64,000 bases of DNA from Eubacterium sp. (GTDB lineage Bacteria; Bacillota; Clostridia; Lachnospirales; Lachnospiraceae): NCBI GenBank assembly GCA_024698585.1, contig JAILRB010000064.1:1-64000 (forward strand), given 5' to 3'. The translations under genes were made by a program, and so were the position numbers. Shown here in pieces: positions 27,787-38,710 of this stretch. How positions within the stretch are numbered: the first letter of the stretch is position 1; each line of letters opens with the position of its first letter. The notes under the pieces are model-generated. The model saw nothing but the letters and a program-made list of their open reading frames with translations, searched no databases and was not told the origin of the DNA.

Positions 27787-28233
27787 ATGGCAGGCACATA
27801 CGATGAAGAAACAAAAAGACGTTTGGAAAACCGGAGACGGGAAGCAGAACGTAGAAGAACGGAACAGATTAAAAGAAGAAATAATTATCTGTTAGCGGTA
27901 TGTGGAATAATTGTTGTTCTTATCTTTGTCGTTGGTATTATAAAATCCTGCTCTTCCGGAGACAGTGATAAGAAGACCATAAGCACAACAACGAAGCCGC
28001 CGTATACAGCGGAAACTACTGTAGCACCGGAAGTGACTACAGCAGCAAAGGTAATGAAGAAAACTACAGATAGTGTAAACTTCAGAAAGAAAAAGAAAAT
28101 CGCTGATAAGTACATTATCGAGACATTGCCGAAGGGAACAGAAGTTGAAGTTGTTGATGATAGCGATGAAGAATGGTGCCAGATTATATATGATGGAAAA
28201 ACAGGATATGTAAGTAAAGAATATCTGAAATAA
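27787..28233 (+). CDS. SH3-domain membrane protein
   Basis: Single TM, T-rich linker, C-terminal SH3_3 (TTDSVNFRKKKKIADKYIIETLPKGTEVEVVDDSDEEWCQIIYDGKTGYVSKEYL). Confidence 0.85.
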   Translation: MAGTYDEETKRRLENRRREAERRRTEQIKRRNNYLLAVCGIIVVLIFVVGIIKSCSSGDSDKKTISTTTKPPYTAETTVAPEVTTAAKVMKKTTDSVNFRKKKKIADKYIIETLPKGTEVEVVDDSDEEWCQIIYDGKTGYVSKEYLK

Positions 28234-28292
28234 GAATTAGAAAAAAGTCAAGTGTGCAAATGCATACTTGGCTTTTCTATGAAGGAGAAACA

Positions 28293-29570
28293 GTGAAAGA
28301 AGCATTGGAATATTTAAAGAAAATCAGTACCCTCGGAAGTGTTCTGGGACTGGAGTCCATTAAGGAATTGCTGAATCGTTTGGGAAATCCGCAGCAGCAG
28401 TTGAAAGTCGTTCATATCGCAGGAACGAATGGAAAAGGCTCTACATTAACATTTCTGCAAAATATCTTACAGGAAGCAGGATATCAGGTGGGACGTTATA
28501 GTTCACCGGCTGTTTTCGAATTTCGGGAAATGTTCCAGATTGGAAATGAATATATTTCAGAGGAAACATTTTGTGAGTTATTGTTTCGGGTAAAAGATGC
28601 CTGTGATGAAATGGTAGCAGAGGGATTGAACCATCCTACGGAATTCGAAATTGAAACGGCGGTGGCTTTTTTGTTTTTTGCGGAACATCCATGTGATGTG
28701 GTTTTAATTGAATGTGGAATGGGCGGAGAGACAGATGCCACAAATGTTTTTTCTAAAGTTTTGTGCAGTATTCTGGCAACCATTAGTCTAGATCACATGA
28801 AGTTTTTAGGAGACACTGTGGAAGAAATCGCTTCTGTGAAAGCGGGAATTATTAAGGAAAACTGTCCGGTGGTTTCCTCCCGGCAGGAAGAGAAGGTTTC
28901 CCGGGTAATTAAACAAAAGGCAAAGGAAAAGAATGCTCTGTATCGATGCGCCGGAAAGGCCTGTCAAAAAGGAGAGAAGGCAGCATATGTTTCCACAACG
29001 GGAAAACAGTACTCCTTTAAAATGTCAATGCTTGGAAGCTATCAGCTTTTTAATGTGGCGACGGCAATCGAAGTGGCAGAAGTTTTGGGAAAACAGGGAT
29101 TTTCTCTTGAAAACGCCATTGAAAAGGGAATCGAGAATGCCAAGTGGCCGGGAAGAATGGAACAGATCTGTGAACAACCGGTTATCTATATGGACGGAGC
29201 ACATAATCCCGGGGCGGTAAAGGAACTGAAAGATAGTATTGAATTGTATTTTACAAATCAGAGGATAACCTTTATAATGGGAGTGTTGGCCGATAAGGAC
29301 TTTGAAAAAGAGGTTGAAATGATTGCCGACAAAGCTGTTTCGATTTATACAATCACGCCAGAAAATCCCAGAGCACTTTCTGCGGAAAAACTGGCACAAA
29401 CCGTTGGGAAATATCATGAAAATGTAGTGAGTACCAATTCCCTGGAAGAGGCGATTGCGTATGCGAAACAGGATGTACTGAATAAAAAATCAGATATGAT
29501 TCTTGCATTTGGTTCCCTGTCGTATTTAGGGAAACTTAAAAAACTTGTAAGGGAAGAATCAAACAGTTAA
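28293..29570 (+). CDS. folC: Bifunctional folylpolyglutamate/dihydrofolate synthase (likely GTG start)
   Basis: VVHIAGTNGKGSTLTFLQNIL, SSPAV, MDGAHNPGAVKEL. GTG at 28293 has RBS AAGGAG, and the upstream part of the ORF-track start overlaps a terminator-like hairpin. Confidence 0.93.
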   Translation: MKEALEYLKKISTLGSVLGLESIKELLNRLGNPQQQLKVVHIAGTNGKGSTLTFLQNILQEAGYQVGRYSSPAVFEFREMFQIGNEYISEETFCELLFRVKDACDEMVAEGLNHPTEFEIETAVAFLFFAEHPCDVVLIECGMGGETDATNVFSKVLCSILATISLDHMKFLGDTVEEIASVKAGIIKENCPVVSSRQEEKVSRVIKQKAKEKNALYRCAGKACQKGEKAAYVSTTGKQYSFKMSMLGSYQLFNVATAIEVAEVLGKQGFSLENAIEKGIENAKWPGRMEQICEQPVIYMDGAHNPGAVKELKDSIELYFTNQRITFIMGVLADKDFEKEVEMIADKAVSIYTITPENPRALSAEKLAQTVGKYHENVVSTNSLEEAIAYAKQDVLNKKSDMILAFGSLSYLGKLKKLVREESNS

Positions 29571-29590
29571 AGCCGAAAGGAGAGATTGAC

Positions 29591-30502
29591 ATGTTTGAAC
29601 AGACACAAAAGAATGGAAGTCCAGCCATTCAAATTGGAAACTTAGTAGTGGAGAAGGAACCGGTAATCATGGGAATTTTAAATGTTACGCCGGATTCTTT
29701 TTCTGATGGTGGAAACTTTAATGAGATGGATCGCGCATTAAAGCACACGGAACAGATGATTCAAGATGGTGCAGCAATCATTGACATTGGTGGGGAATCC
29801 ACCAGACCGGGCTATACGCTGGTAAGTAGCCAGGAAGAGATTGAGCGTACAGCACCTATCATTGAGGCGATTAAGAAACGCTTTGATGTTCCTGTATCCT
29901 TGGATACCTATAAAGCGGTAGTTGCCGAAGCAGGAATTTGTGCAGGAGCGGATCTGATTAATGATATCTGGGGCTTGAAACTTTCCCCGAAACTGATGAA
30001 GGAACATCCAGAGTTTGCGAAAGAAAATGCACCGGAAGAAGGCTTTCCGGAATATGCCAATGCGAAAATGGCAAAACTGGTTTGCGAAAAAGAAGTTCCG
30101 ATTTGTGTAATGCATAATCGTGATTGCACGGAATATCAGGATTATTTACCGGATGTGATTGCAGACTTAAAGCAATGTATTGAAATCGCGCATTTAGCAG
30201 GAATTAAGGATTCGAAAATCATCACGGATCCGGGAGTGGGATTTGGAAAGGATCTCCAGCAGAATCTGAAAATCATTCAGTGTGTGGATGAATTAAAGAA
30301 ACTGGGGTATCCGATTCTTCTTGGAACTTCCCGAAAGTCTGTGATTGGACTGGCTCTTGATGTGGCGAAGGATGAAAGAATGGCAGGCACGGTTGCCACC
30401 ACCGTCATGGGAGTGGAGCGTGGATGTAAAATATTCCGGGTACATGATGTGAAAGAAAATTATCAGGCCATGAGAATGGCTATGGAAATATTAAAAGCAT
30501 AG
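29591..30502 (+). CDS. folP: Dihydropteroate synthase
   Basis: IMGILNVTPDSFSDGGNFN, DIGGESTRPGY, TDPGVGFGKDL. Confidence 0.97.
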   Translation: MFEQTQKNGSPAIQIGNLVVEKEPVIMGILNVTPDSFSDGGNFNEMDRALKHTEQMIQDGAAIIDIGGESTRPGYTLVSSQEEIERTAPIIEAIKKRFDVPVSLDTYKAVVAEAGICAGADLINDIWGLKLSPKLMKEHPEFAKENAPEEGFPEYANAKMAKLVCEKEVPICVMHNRDCTEYQDYLPDVIADLKQCIEIAHLAGIKDSKIITDPGVGFGKDLQQNLKIIQCVDELKKLGYPILLGTSRKSVIGLALDVAKDERMAGTVATTVMGVERGCKIFRVHDVKENYQAMRMAMEILKA

Positions 30503-31384
30503 ATGAAAGAGGAAAAAATGGATTATATTCAGATAGAACAATTAGAAGTTTTTGCCTACCATGGATGTAATGAAGAAGAAAAAATCAATGGGCAGAAATT
30601 CTATGTGGATGCAAAATTATATGCAGATGTGAAAACGCCGGGGATGAGTGATGATCTGGAACAGACCATTAATTATGCAAAGGCTTGTAAATTCATCAAT
30701 CGATTCATGACAGAGAATCGCTTTGACTTGATTGAAGCCGTTGCAGAACAGACCAGTCGTGCGTTGTTACTGGAGTTCCCGAAGCTGAGAGCTGTGGAAC
30801 TTACGATCAATAAACCGAATGCACCGATTAAGTTACCCTTCGGTAATGTGGCGGTTTCCGTATACAGAAAGTGGAACAAGGCTTATTTAAGCATTGGCTC
30901 CAATATGGGAGAAAAAGAAGCATATCTGAATGCAGGAATTGAAGCACTGTACGATGATATGCAATGTCGTGTCACAGAGGTTTCTAATTTTATTGAAACA
31001 GAACCTTATGGTCCGGTGGAACAGGAGAATTTCCTGAACGGATGTATTGGAATTGAAACATTGTATTCCCCGCAGGAACTGTTGGAAAAACTGCATGAAA
31101 TTGAGGCAGAAGCAGGGCGAACCAGAGAGATTCATTGGGGCCCAAGAACCCTGGATATGGACATCATCTTCTTTAATGATGAGGTCGTTGAGCAGGCTGA
31201 TTTAATCATTCCTCACGTTGAAATGCATAAAAGACTTTTTGTTTTGGAACCGTTGAATCAGATTGCACCGTATGCGGTTCATCCGCTTTATAAAAAGCCG
31301 GTGTGCCAGCTGTTGGAAGAATTACAGGATAAAGAGGGAATCAAGGGCGTTTGTGAAGGGTGTCAGGGATGCCCGGCAAAATAA
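30503..31384 (+). CDS. Fused dihydroneopterin aldolase / HPPK
   Basis: FolB IEQLEVFAYHGCNEEEK then FolK KAYLSIGSNMGEKEAYL...RTREIHWGPRTLDMDIIFFNDEV...IPHVEMHKRLFVLEPL. Confidence 0.95.
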   Translation: MKEEKMDYIQIEQLEVFAYHGCNEEEKINGQKFYVDAKLYADVKTPGMSDDLEQTINYAKACKFINRFMTENRFDLIEAVAEQTSRALLLEFPKLRAVELTINKPNAPIKLPFGNVAVSVYRKWNKAYLSIGSNMGEKEAYLNAGIEALYDDMQCRVTEVSNFIETEPYGPVEQENFLNGCIGIETLYSPQELLEKLHEIEAEAGRTREIHWGPRTLDMDIIFFNDEVVEQADLIIPHVEMHKRLFVLEPLNQIAPYAVHPLYKKPVCQLLEELQDKEGIKGVCEGCQGCPAK

Positions 31385-31424
31385 ACCAGGCCATGAAAAA
31401 TATGTTATAGGAAAGAGAAAAAAC

Positions 31425-32552
31425 ATGAGAGATTTAGTTGAAAGTAGAAAAGAAATCGATGAAATTGATGAGCAGATTGTGAAACTGTTTCAGCGAAGAA
31501 TGGATGTGTGCAAGGATGTTGCCACCTATAAGCTTCAAAACGGAAAGCCGGTTTTAGACCGTCAAAGAGAATTGGATAAAATCGCTACATTGAAGACAAA
31601 GGCTGCAGATAATTTCTACGCCCATGGAGTGGAAGAATTATATGAGCAAATTATGGCAATGAGCAGAAAGATGCAGTATAAGCTTCTGAATGAAGAAGGA
31701 GTCAATAATGACATTGGATTCAATATCGTAGAAGCATTGCCAAAGAAGGATGTGACTGTGGTATATCAGGGAATTCCGGGAGCGTACAGTCAGCAGGCAG
31801 CTCACGAATATTTCGGTGAGGATGCAAATTTTTGTAATGTAACCACTTTCCGTGAAGCCATGAAGTATGTCCGTGACGGAAAGGCTGATTATGCAGTGCT
31901 TCCATTTGAAAATTCTTCAGCGGGAATCGTAACAGACGTGTATGATTTATCGGTGGAATTCCATAACTATATCGTGGATACATTTGACGTAAAAATCGAA
32001 CATTGCCTTTGTGGTCTTCCGGGAAGTAAGATTGAAGATATTCGCGATGTTTATTCCCATCCACAGGCGTTCATGCAGAGTAATGAATATATTGAAAAGC
32101 ATGGATGGGGAAAGGTGAATCTGGCCAATACCGCTATCAGTGCCCGTTACATTTCAGAACAGACCGATAAGAGCAGAGGATGTATTGCTAGCGAAAACGC
32201 TGCGAAGATTTACGGATTGGAAATCCTTCACAAGGGAATCAATTTTAATTCGACGAATACAACAAAGTTTATCATTATCAGTAAGGAACGAATGGCACGT
32301 AGAGATGCAAACCTGATTTGTATTAGTTTCGAGATGCCTCATAAGAGTGGTTCCTTATATCAGATGCTTTCCCATATTATCTACAATGATTTAAATATGA
32401 CAAGCATCCAGTCCAGACCGATTCCGGAACGAAAATGGGAATACCGTTTCTACGTGGAATTCGAAGGAAAGTCTAATCAGCCGGGTGTGGTAAATGCCTT
32501 GTCCGGAATTAATGCAGAAGCAATTAACATGAAGATTTTAGGAAACTATTAA
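31425..32552 (+). CDS. pheA: Bifunctional chorismate mutase / prephenate dehydratase
   Basis: N-terminal chorismate mutase (RKEIDEIDEQIVKLFQRRMDVCKDVATYK), PDT domain (YQGIPGAYSQQAAHEYF), ACT domain; start taken at the RBS-proximal ATG. Confidence 0.95.
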   Translation: MRDLVESRKEIDEIDEQIVKLFQRRMDVCKDVATYKLQNGKPVLDRQRELDKIATLKTKAADNFYAHGVEELYEQIMAMSRKMQYKLLNEEGVNNDIGFNIVEALPKKDVTVVYQGIPGAYSQQAAHEYFGEDANFCNVTTFREAMKYVRDGKADYAVLPFENSSAGIVTDVYDLSVEFHNYIVDTFDVKIEHCLCGLPGSKIEDIRDVYSHPQAFMQSNEYIEKHGWGKVNLANTAISARYISEQTDKSRGCIASENAAKIYGLEILHKGINFNSTNTTKFIIISKERMARRDANLICISFEMPHKSGSLYQMLSHIIYNDLNMTSIQSRPIPERKWEYRFYVEFEGKSNQPGVVNALSGINAEAINMKILGNY

Positions 32553-32553
32553 T

Positions 32554-32590
32554 AAAAAATGTGGTCCGTATCAAAGGACCACATTTTTTA
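32554..32590. terminator. Bidirectional terminator between convergent genes
   Basis: aaaaaatGTGGTCCgtatcaaaGGACCACatttttt. Confidence 0.85.
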
Positions 32591-33496
32591 TATCGGAAAT
32601 TCAATGCCGGCTTTGATTTCCAAAAATTTAATAATGTCTTTATAGACAATTTCGTTTTCTAATTCATTAAACAGTTCATGACGCATATCCGGGTAAAGCT
32701 TTGAGTACGTATTGGAAAATCCACAGTGTTTAAAGAACATAACCGATTTCTTGAATGTTTTCTCGTTTCCTTTACAAGGATCGTTAGAACCGGACATGAA
32801 CATTACCGGTAACGCTGCGTTTTTACTGCCCCATCCTTTTTTCGTATAAACTTGCTGCAGTAAGGTCATCAGGATGTAGTAGCCGTTCAGGGAAAAGGTG
32901 AATCCACACAATGGATCGGCGTTATAAGCATCAACCACATTTCGATCCCTGCTAAGCCAGCTGTTCCGGATACCTTCTTTATCAAAGGCTTTCTCAAAAG
33001 GACCGGTTACCAGTTTTGCCATTGTCTCGCTGTGATAGCGCCAACCTTTGAAAATAACCATGGCGTCAATCATCAGTTTTGCAATCCCTGCCAAAGGATT
33101 GTTGGAAGGGGAACCGCTGACGATTAAGGCGTCGATTTCCTTGGCATATTTTTTCGTGTAAGCCCGGACAATCAGAGAGCCCATACTGTGTCCTAATAAA
33201 ATCAGGGGAAGATTCGGATATTCTCTCTTTAAAAACATCGTATAATCATGAACATCTTCGATTAAATCCTTGTAGGTGGATTTATCTCCGAAATACCCTA
33301 AATCATCTTTTGTCATGACATTTTCTCCATGTCCACGAAGATCTGTAATGGCACAGATGAATCCATATTGATTAAATTTTTTCATGGTATCAAAATAACG
33401 GTTTCGATATTCTGCCATGCCATGAACAAACTGAATGATTCCAAGAGGTTTTACACCATCCGGTGGAAATGTAATCGTATTCGGTCTCATAAGCAC
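32588..33496 (-). CDS. Alpha/beta hydrolase (lysophospholipase/monoacylglycerol lipase-like)
   Basis: IIQFVHGMAEYRNRY, DLRGHGEN, LLGHSMGSLIVRAY. Confidence 0.92.
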   Translation of the reverse strand: MLMRPNTITFPPDGVKPLGIIQFVHGMAEYRNRYFDTMKKFNQYGFICAITDLRGHGENVMTKDDLGYFGDKSTYKDLIEDVHDYTMFLKREYPNLPLILLGHSMGSLIVRAYTKKYAKEIDALIVSGSPSNNPLAGIAKLMIDAMVIFKGWRYHSETMAKLVTGPFEKAFDKEGIRNSWLSRDRNVVDAYNADPLCGFTFSLNGYYILMTLLQQVYTKKGWGSKNAALPVMFMSGSNDPCKGNEKTFKKSVMFFKHCGFSNTYSKLYPDMRHELFNELENEIVYKDIIKFLEIKAGIEFPI

Positions 33497-33535
33497 TCCT
33501 TCAAAAAAATACTATCCATATTCTAGCATAAAAAA

Positions 33536-33574
33536 GCGATGAAAAGAATAGCTTCTCATCGCCTTTATCATAAA
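33536..33574. terminator. Terminator between two minus-strand genes
   Basis: GCGATGAaaagaatagcttcTCATCGC. Confidence 0.6.
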
Positions 33575-33576
33575 CT

Positions 33577-35211
33577 TTAGTTATCGTCATCCATTCCTTC
33601 AGTGGTGTAAACGGTTCTCTTACGTGCCATTTCATCATTTTCCAGATATTCGTCATAAGTAGTAACTTTATCGATTAACTTACCGTTAACGATTTCCATG
33701 ATTCTGTTGGCAGTAGTCTGAACAACCTGATGATCTCGAGAAGAGAAAATCAGAACGCCAGGGAACTTAATCAATCCGTTATTCAAAGCTGTGATACTTT
33801 CCATATCCAGGTGGTCTGTAGGTTCATCTACAACCAAAACATTGGCACCGGAAATCATTAACTTGGAAAGCATAACACGAACTTTTTCCCCACCGGAAAG
33901 AACGCGAACTTTCTTCATACCGTCATCACCGGCGAATAACATTCTTCCAAGGAATCCACGAACGTAAGTGGCATCCTTGATTTCTGAGTACTGGGTTAAC
34001 CAATCAACGATTACATCATCGCTATCAAAGTCTTTGGTGTTATCCTTAGGGAAATAACTCTGGGAAGTAGTGATACCCCATTTATAAGAACCTTCATCCG
34101 GTTCCATTTCTCCCATGAGGATTTTAAACAATGTAGTCTTAGCTAATCCGTTGGAACCAACGAAAGCAATCTTATCTTCGCGCCCAACAATAAAGGAAAT
34201 GTCGTCTAATACCTTAACTCCATCAATGGTCTTTGATAAATGCTCTACCGTCAGAACTTCATTACCGATTTCACGTTCCGGTCTGAAGTCTATGTATGGA
34301 TATTTTCTGCTGGATGGTTTGATTTCATCCAATTCAATTTTCTCCAAGGCACGTTTTCTGGAAGTCGCCTGCTTTGACTTAGAAGCGTTGGCACTGAATC
34401 GCTGAATGAAGTCCTGCAATTCCTTGATTTTTTCTTCCTTCTTACGATTTGCTTCTTTCATCTGCTTTACAATTAACTGACTGGATTCATACCAGAAATC
34501 GTAGTTTCCTGCGTAAAGCTGAATCTTTGCGTAGTCAATATCTGCAATCTGAGTACAAACCTTATTTAAGAAATATCTGTCGTGGGATACCACGATAACA
34601 GTGTTTTCGAAATTGATTAAGAATTCTTCTAACCATGCAATGGCATCCAAGTCTAAGTGGTTGGTCGGTTCGTCCAATAACAGAATGTCAGGATTTCCGA
34701 ACAATGCCTGTGCAAGAAGAACTTTGACCTTTAAGCTTCCGCTTAAATCCTTCATTAAGCTGTAGTGGAATTCTGTATCCACACCAAGACCATTTAAAAG
34801 AGTAGCAGCATCAGATTCTGCTTCCCAACCATTCATTTCAGCAAATTCACCTTCTAACTCAGAAGCACGAATTCCGTCTTCGTCGCTAAAATCTTCCTTC
34901 ATGTAAATGGCATCTTTTTCCTTCATGATTTCATACAGTCTCTGGTTACCCATAATGACGGTATCAAGAACTGTGAATTCGTCATATTGGAAGTGATCCT
35001 GCTTTAAGAAAGAAAGACGTTCTCCCGGTGTGATAATGACCTCACCACTGGTTGGTTCGATTTCTCCGGTGAGAATCTTTAAAAATGTAGATTTACCGGC
35101 ACCATTGGCACCAATCAGACCATAACAGTGACCCGGTACAAATTTTATGTTTACTTCTTCAAATAATGCTTTTTTTCCAAAACGTAGAGATACATTGCTT
35201 GTACTTATCAT
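33577..35211 (-). CDS. ABC-F family ATP-binding protein
   Basis: Two ATPase domains (GANGAGKSTFLKIL, GSNGLAKTTLFKIL), LSGG and LLDEPTNHLD signatures, no TM domain. Confidence 0.95.
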   Translation of the reverse strand: MISTSNVSLRFGKKALFEEVNIKFVPGHCYGLIGANGAGKSTFLKILTGEIEPTSGEVIITPGERLSFLKQDHFQYDEFTVLDTVIMGNQRLYEIMKEKDAIYMKEDFSDEDGIRASELEGEFAEMNGWEAESDAATLLNGLGVDTEFHYSLMKDLSGSLKVKVLLAQALFGNPDILLLDEPTNHLDLDAIAWLEEFLINFENTVIVVSHDRYFLNKVCTQIADIDYAKIQLYAGNYDFWYESSQLIVKQMKEANRKKEEKIKELQDFIQRFSANASKSKQATSRKRALEKIELDEIKPSSRKYPYIDFRPEREIGNEVLTVEHLSKTIDGVKVLDDISFIVGREDKIAFVGSNGLAKTTLFKILMGEMEPDEGSYKWGITTSQSYFPKDNTKDFDSDDVIVDWLTQYSEIKDATYVRGFLGRMLFAGDDGMKKVRVLSGGEKVRVMLSKLMISGANVLVVDEPTDHLDMESITALNNGLIKFPGVLIFSSRDHQVVQTTANRIMEIVNGKLIDKVTTYDEYLENDEMARKRTVYTTEGMDDDN

Positions 35212-35422
35212 TTTATTACCTCGCTTATATTTATTCTATCCTGGCAGAATGCTGATTCCCGCCGGATAGCCGCATTTTTTAGTATAACAGTTTTAGTGGA
35301 TTTAAGCAAATAGTATTACATGAAAAGACAACTGAACGATAGTATTACATCAAGAATAAATTGACGCATAATATTGTATATTGTATAATAAGTTCATACT
35401 AAGGAAAAGGAGGGGAAACTGG

Positions 35423-35767
35423 ATGATTAAACAGAGAAGCGTAGCCGTTTGTATCATTCTCTCAATTGTTACTTGCGGAATTTATGGCTTATATTGGCTT
35501 GTATGCTTAAATGATGACACAAATACTGTTGCAGGAACACCAGAAGATACATCTGGCGTGGTTGTATTAGTATTATCTATTGTAACATGTAGCATTTATC
35601 TGTTATATTGGCTTTACAAACAGGGTAATAAGATTGACCAGGTTAAGACATCAAAGGGAATTGCATCTAGTAACTCAGGAATTATTTATTTAGTTCTTGC
35701 AATCGTTGGTTTATCAATTGTTTCATATGCATTAATGCAGAATGAATTAAATCAGCTTGCAGCATAA
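35423..35767 (+). CDS. DUF4234 family small membrane protein
   Basis: RSVAVCIILSIVTCGIYGLYWLVCLNDDTN with the motif repeated (VVLVLSIVTCSIYLLYWLYK). Confidence 0.8.
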   Translation: MIKQRSVAVCIILSIVTCGIYGLYWLVCLNDDTNTVAGTPEDTSGVVVLVLSIVTCSIYLLYWLYKQGNKIDQVKTSKGIASSNSGIIYLVLAIVGLSIVSYALMQNELNQLAA

Positions 35768-35924
35768 TAATTCATAGTAGTCGAAAGACAAAGTTAAAGG
35801 AATACTCGAAAGGGTATTCCTTTAATTATGCCTATGTGCTATAATCTCTGTATCTATGCGATGATGAGAAAGTGCGGATAATTCACAGGAAAAGATGATT
35901 TATTGGCTGGAAGGAGAAGACAAC

Positions 35925-37754
35925 ATGGGAATAGATAAGATCAAAGTGGAAAGAGGAAATCCTTTGGTGCTTGGGGCATCTGTAATTGGACAGAGTGTAA
36001 ATTTTGCCATTACAGCGAAAGTCGGAAGCAACTGTGAGGTCGTTCTTTATGAAAAAGGAAAGAAGGAAGAAGCTTTCCGCATCCCATTTGAAACAGCACA
36101 GGTAATCGGAAATGTATTCGCCATGAGTGTTACAGGATTAGATTATCAGCAGTATGACTATAATTTTTCCATTAATGGAAAGATTGTAACAGACAGTTAT
36201 GCGAAGGCTGTAACAGGAAAAGAAAACTGGGGCGAAACACCGGAAGATATCAGAGGTGTCATCATTGATCACGATTTTGACTGGCAAGGGGACGGACCGT
36301 TAGGTTATCCTTTTGACGAAACTATTATGTATCGTCTTCATGTAAGAGGTTATACGAAACATTCCAGCTCGAAATCAAAACATAAAGGAACTTATTTAGG
36401 AATTGTGGATAAAATTCCTTATTTAAAATCTCTGGGAATTACTATGGTGGAATTGATGCCGGCATACGAATTCAATGAGGTGAAACCTTACCAGGAGCCA
36501 GCCACATCTATGAAAGGACAGTTCAGCATTGAACGTCCGGTACTTAATTACTGGGGATATACCGATGGATATGCTTTTTCTCCGAAAGCATCTTTTGCCT
36601 TTGCCACAGAGCAGGGCGGACAGGTAAACGAATTTAAATATATGGTTCGGGAACTCCATAAAAACGGCATTGAAGTTTCCATGGAATTCTTTTTCCCGGC
36701 AGGGACGAACCCAACTTATATATTAGATGCACTTCATTACTGGGTAATGGAATATCACATTGACGGAATCCATGTCAATTGTGAAGAAGCAGTCATGAAG
36801 ATGATTCAGACGGATAATCTTCTTTGTACCACAAAGATTTTTACATATAGTTTTGCGAATGGAACAGATTTCTACAGTGGTTATGAGGGAAATCGTAATC
36901 TTGCAAACTTTAATGATGATTTCATGGTAGCGACCAGAAAGTTCATTAAAGGGGATGAGGATATGTTAAGCAGCATTTCCTATAAGATTAAAGCGAACCC
37001 TCCGGGAGCTACCGTAGTCAATTATGTTGCAAATCATAACACCTTTACCTTATATGATATGGTTTCTTATGACCGGAAATATAATGAGGCAAATGGTGAA
37101 AATAATAACGATGGTGCAGTTTATAACTACAGTTGGAACTGCGGTGTGGAAGGTGACACCAGAAAGCGGACCATTATGGAACTGCGAAAGAAGCAGATTA
37201 AGAATGCCTTAAGCATGGTTCTCTTAAGCCAGGGTGTTCCGATGATTTATGCCGGGGATGAAATGTGTAATTCCCAGAAGGGAAATAATAATCCGTATTG
37301 TCTGGACAATGAAGTATCCTGGACGAACTGGAATACATCAGCTATTGCCAAGGAAACTTTGGAATTCACGAAGAAACTGATTCAGTTTCGAAAAAATCAT
37401 AAGGTATTACACCTGAGTCGGGAACCGAAGCAGATGGATTATAAATCGTATGGACTTCCGGATTTATCCTTCCATGGAACCAAGGCATGGTATGCGGACT
37501 TTAGTAATTTTAACCGTCATTTTTCTGCTATGTATTGTGGAAAATACGCGGAAGTGGAAGGTCAGGAGCAGGATATCATTGTTGCGTACAATATGTTCTG
37601 GAAACCGGTTAAAATCGGAATTCCGGCAGCGAGAGATAAGAAGACCTGGAAGATTGCGTTTGCAACAGAAAATCCGAAGAACATTATTGAAAAAGAAGTG
37701 GATAAATTATTTACGGTTGGAGCCAGATGTATTATGGTTCTGATTGCAGAATAA
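35925..37754 (+). CDS. GH13 glycogen debranching enzyme/pullulanase-like
   Basis: MYRLHVRGYTKHSS, KSLGITMVELMPAYEF, GVPMIYAGDEMCNSQKGNNNPYC; start at RBS-linked ATG. Confidence 0.88.
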   Translation: MGIDKIKVERGNPLVLGASVIGQSVNFAITAKVGSNCEVVLYEKGKKEEAFRIPFETAQVIGNVFAMSVTGLDYQQYDYNFSINGKIVTDSYAKAVTGKENWGETPEDIRGVIIDHDFDWQGDGPLGYPFDETIMYRLHVRGYTKHSSSKSKHKGTYLGIVDKIPYLKSLGITMVELMPAYEFNEVKPYQEPATSMKGQFSIERPVLNYWGYTDGYAFSPKASFAFATEQGGQVNEFKYMVRELHKNGIEVSMEFFFPAGTNPTYILDALHYWVMEYHIDGIHVNCEEAVMKMIQTDNLLCTTKIFTYSFANGTDFYSGYEGNRNLANFNDDFMVATRKFIKGDEDMLSSISYKIKANPPGATVVNYVANHNTFTLYDMVSYDRKYNEANGENNNDGAVYNYSWNCGVEGDTRKRTIMELRKKQIKNALSMVLLSQGVPMIYAGDEMCNSQKGNNNPYCLDNEVSWTNWNTSAIAKETLEFTKKLIQFRKNHKVLHLSREPKQMDYKSYGLPDLSFHGTKAWYADFSNFNRHFSAMYCGKYAEVEGQEQDIIVAYNMFWKPVKIGIPAARDKKTWKIAFATENPKNIIEKEVDKLFTVGARCIMVLIAE

Positions 37755-37798
37755 CGATAAAAAACAACTATCTTTTGCGGTAGTTGTTTTTTGCGTGA
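37755..37798 (+). terminator. Terminator after GH13 gene
   Basis: AAAAAACAACTAtcttttgcggTAGTTGTTTTTT. Confidence 0.85.
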
Positions 37799-37828
37799 AA
37801 AAACGAAAACAGGTAAAGGAGAATAAAG

Positions 37829-38710
37829 ATGGAATATGTGATTAAAAACAAGGAACTGACAGCCACCATTGATTCCTTTGGCGCACAACTGAAATCATTA
37901 AAGGACAATGAACGTGGAAAGGAATATTTGTGGAGTGCTGATCCAAAGTTTTGGGGAAAGACCTCGCCGGTATTATTTCCATTTATCGGGGTGCTTAAGA
38001 ATAACTCTTTTCGATATAAGGGAAAGGAATATGAAATGACCCGGCATGGTTTTGCCAGAGACATGGAGTTTGAACTGAGAAGGCAGGGAGAAGATTTTGT
38101 GATTCTTGACTTGAAGGCGACAGAAAAGACCTTGGAGTCTTATCCGTTTCTCTTTGATTTCGAATTAGAGCATCGTCTGGAAAACAAGAGTCTGAAGGTT
38201 CTTTGGCACATTAAGAATGAAGGAACAAAGACTATGTACTTTTCCGTGGGAGGACATCCGGCTTTTGCCTGTCCGCCGGGAGAAGAAGGAAAGAGAACGG
38301 ATTGTTTTGTGAAGTTCGAAGAAAAAGAAGATATTGTTGTGACGGAGATTGACATTGAAAAAGGATTGGTTACCGGGCAGAAGCACAAGATGTCTTTAGA
38401 ACAGGGAATCCTGCCAATTTCAGAAGATTTATTTGTTCATGACGCATTGGTGTTGGAAAATCATCAGTGTCACAGGGTGGAACTTTGTGATCAGAAGAAA
38501 CAGCCTTACATCAAGGTGGAGTTTGATGCACCGTTAGTAGGTGTTTGGTCCGTGGCAAATAGTGAGGCAGCTTATGTCTGTATTGAACCTTGGTATGGAC
38601 GATGTGATTCCGTGAATTTTGACGGTGAAATTAAGAATCGGGACTGGACCAATGAACTGGTATCGGGAGAAGTATTTGAAGAAGGGTATGTGATTTCCGT
38701 GCTGAAGTAG
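37829..38710 (+). CDS. Aldose 1-epimerase family protein
   Basis: GAQLKSLKDNERGKEYLWSADPKFWGKTSPVLFPFIG, GFARDMEF, VGGHPAFACP. Confidence 0.92.
   Translation: MEYVIKNKELTATIDSFGAQLKSLKDNERGKEYLWSADPKFWGKTSPVLFPFIGVLKNNSFRYKGKEYEMTRHGFARDMEFELRRQGEDFVILDLKATEKTLESYPFLFDFELEHRLENKSLKVLWHIKNEGTKTMYFSVGGHPAFACPPGEEGKRTDCFVKFEEKEDIVVTEIDIEKGLVTGQKHKMSLEQGILPISEDLFVHDALVLENHQCHRVELCDQKKQPYIKVEFDAPLVGVWSVANSEAAYVCIEPWYGRCDSVNFDGEIKNRDWTNELVSGEVFEEGYVISVLK

Noticed and set aside
28254-28292. ATG/alternative start proposed by the ORF track for folC
   Set aside because: This segment forms a terminator-like hairpin (AGTCAAGT...ACTTGGCTTTT); the RBS-linked GTG at 28293 fits better.
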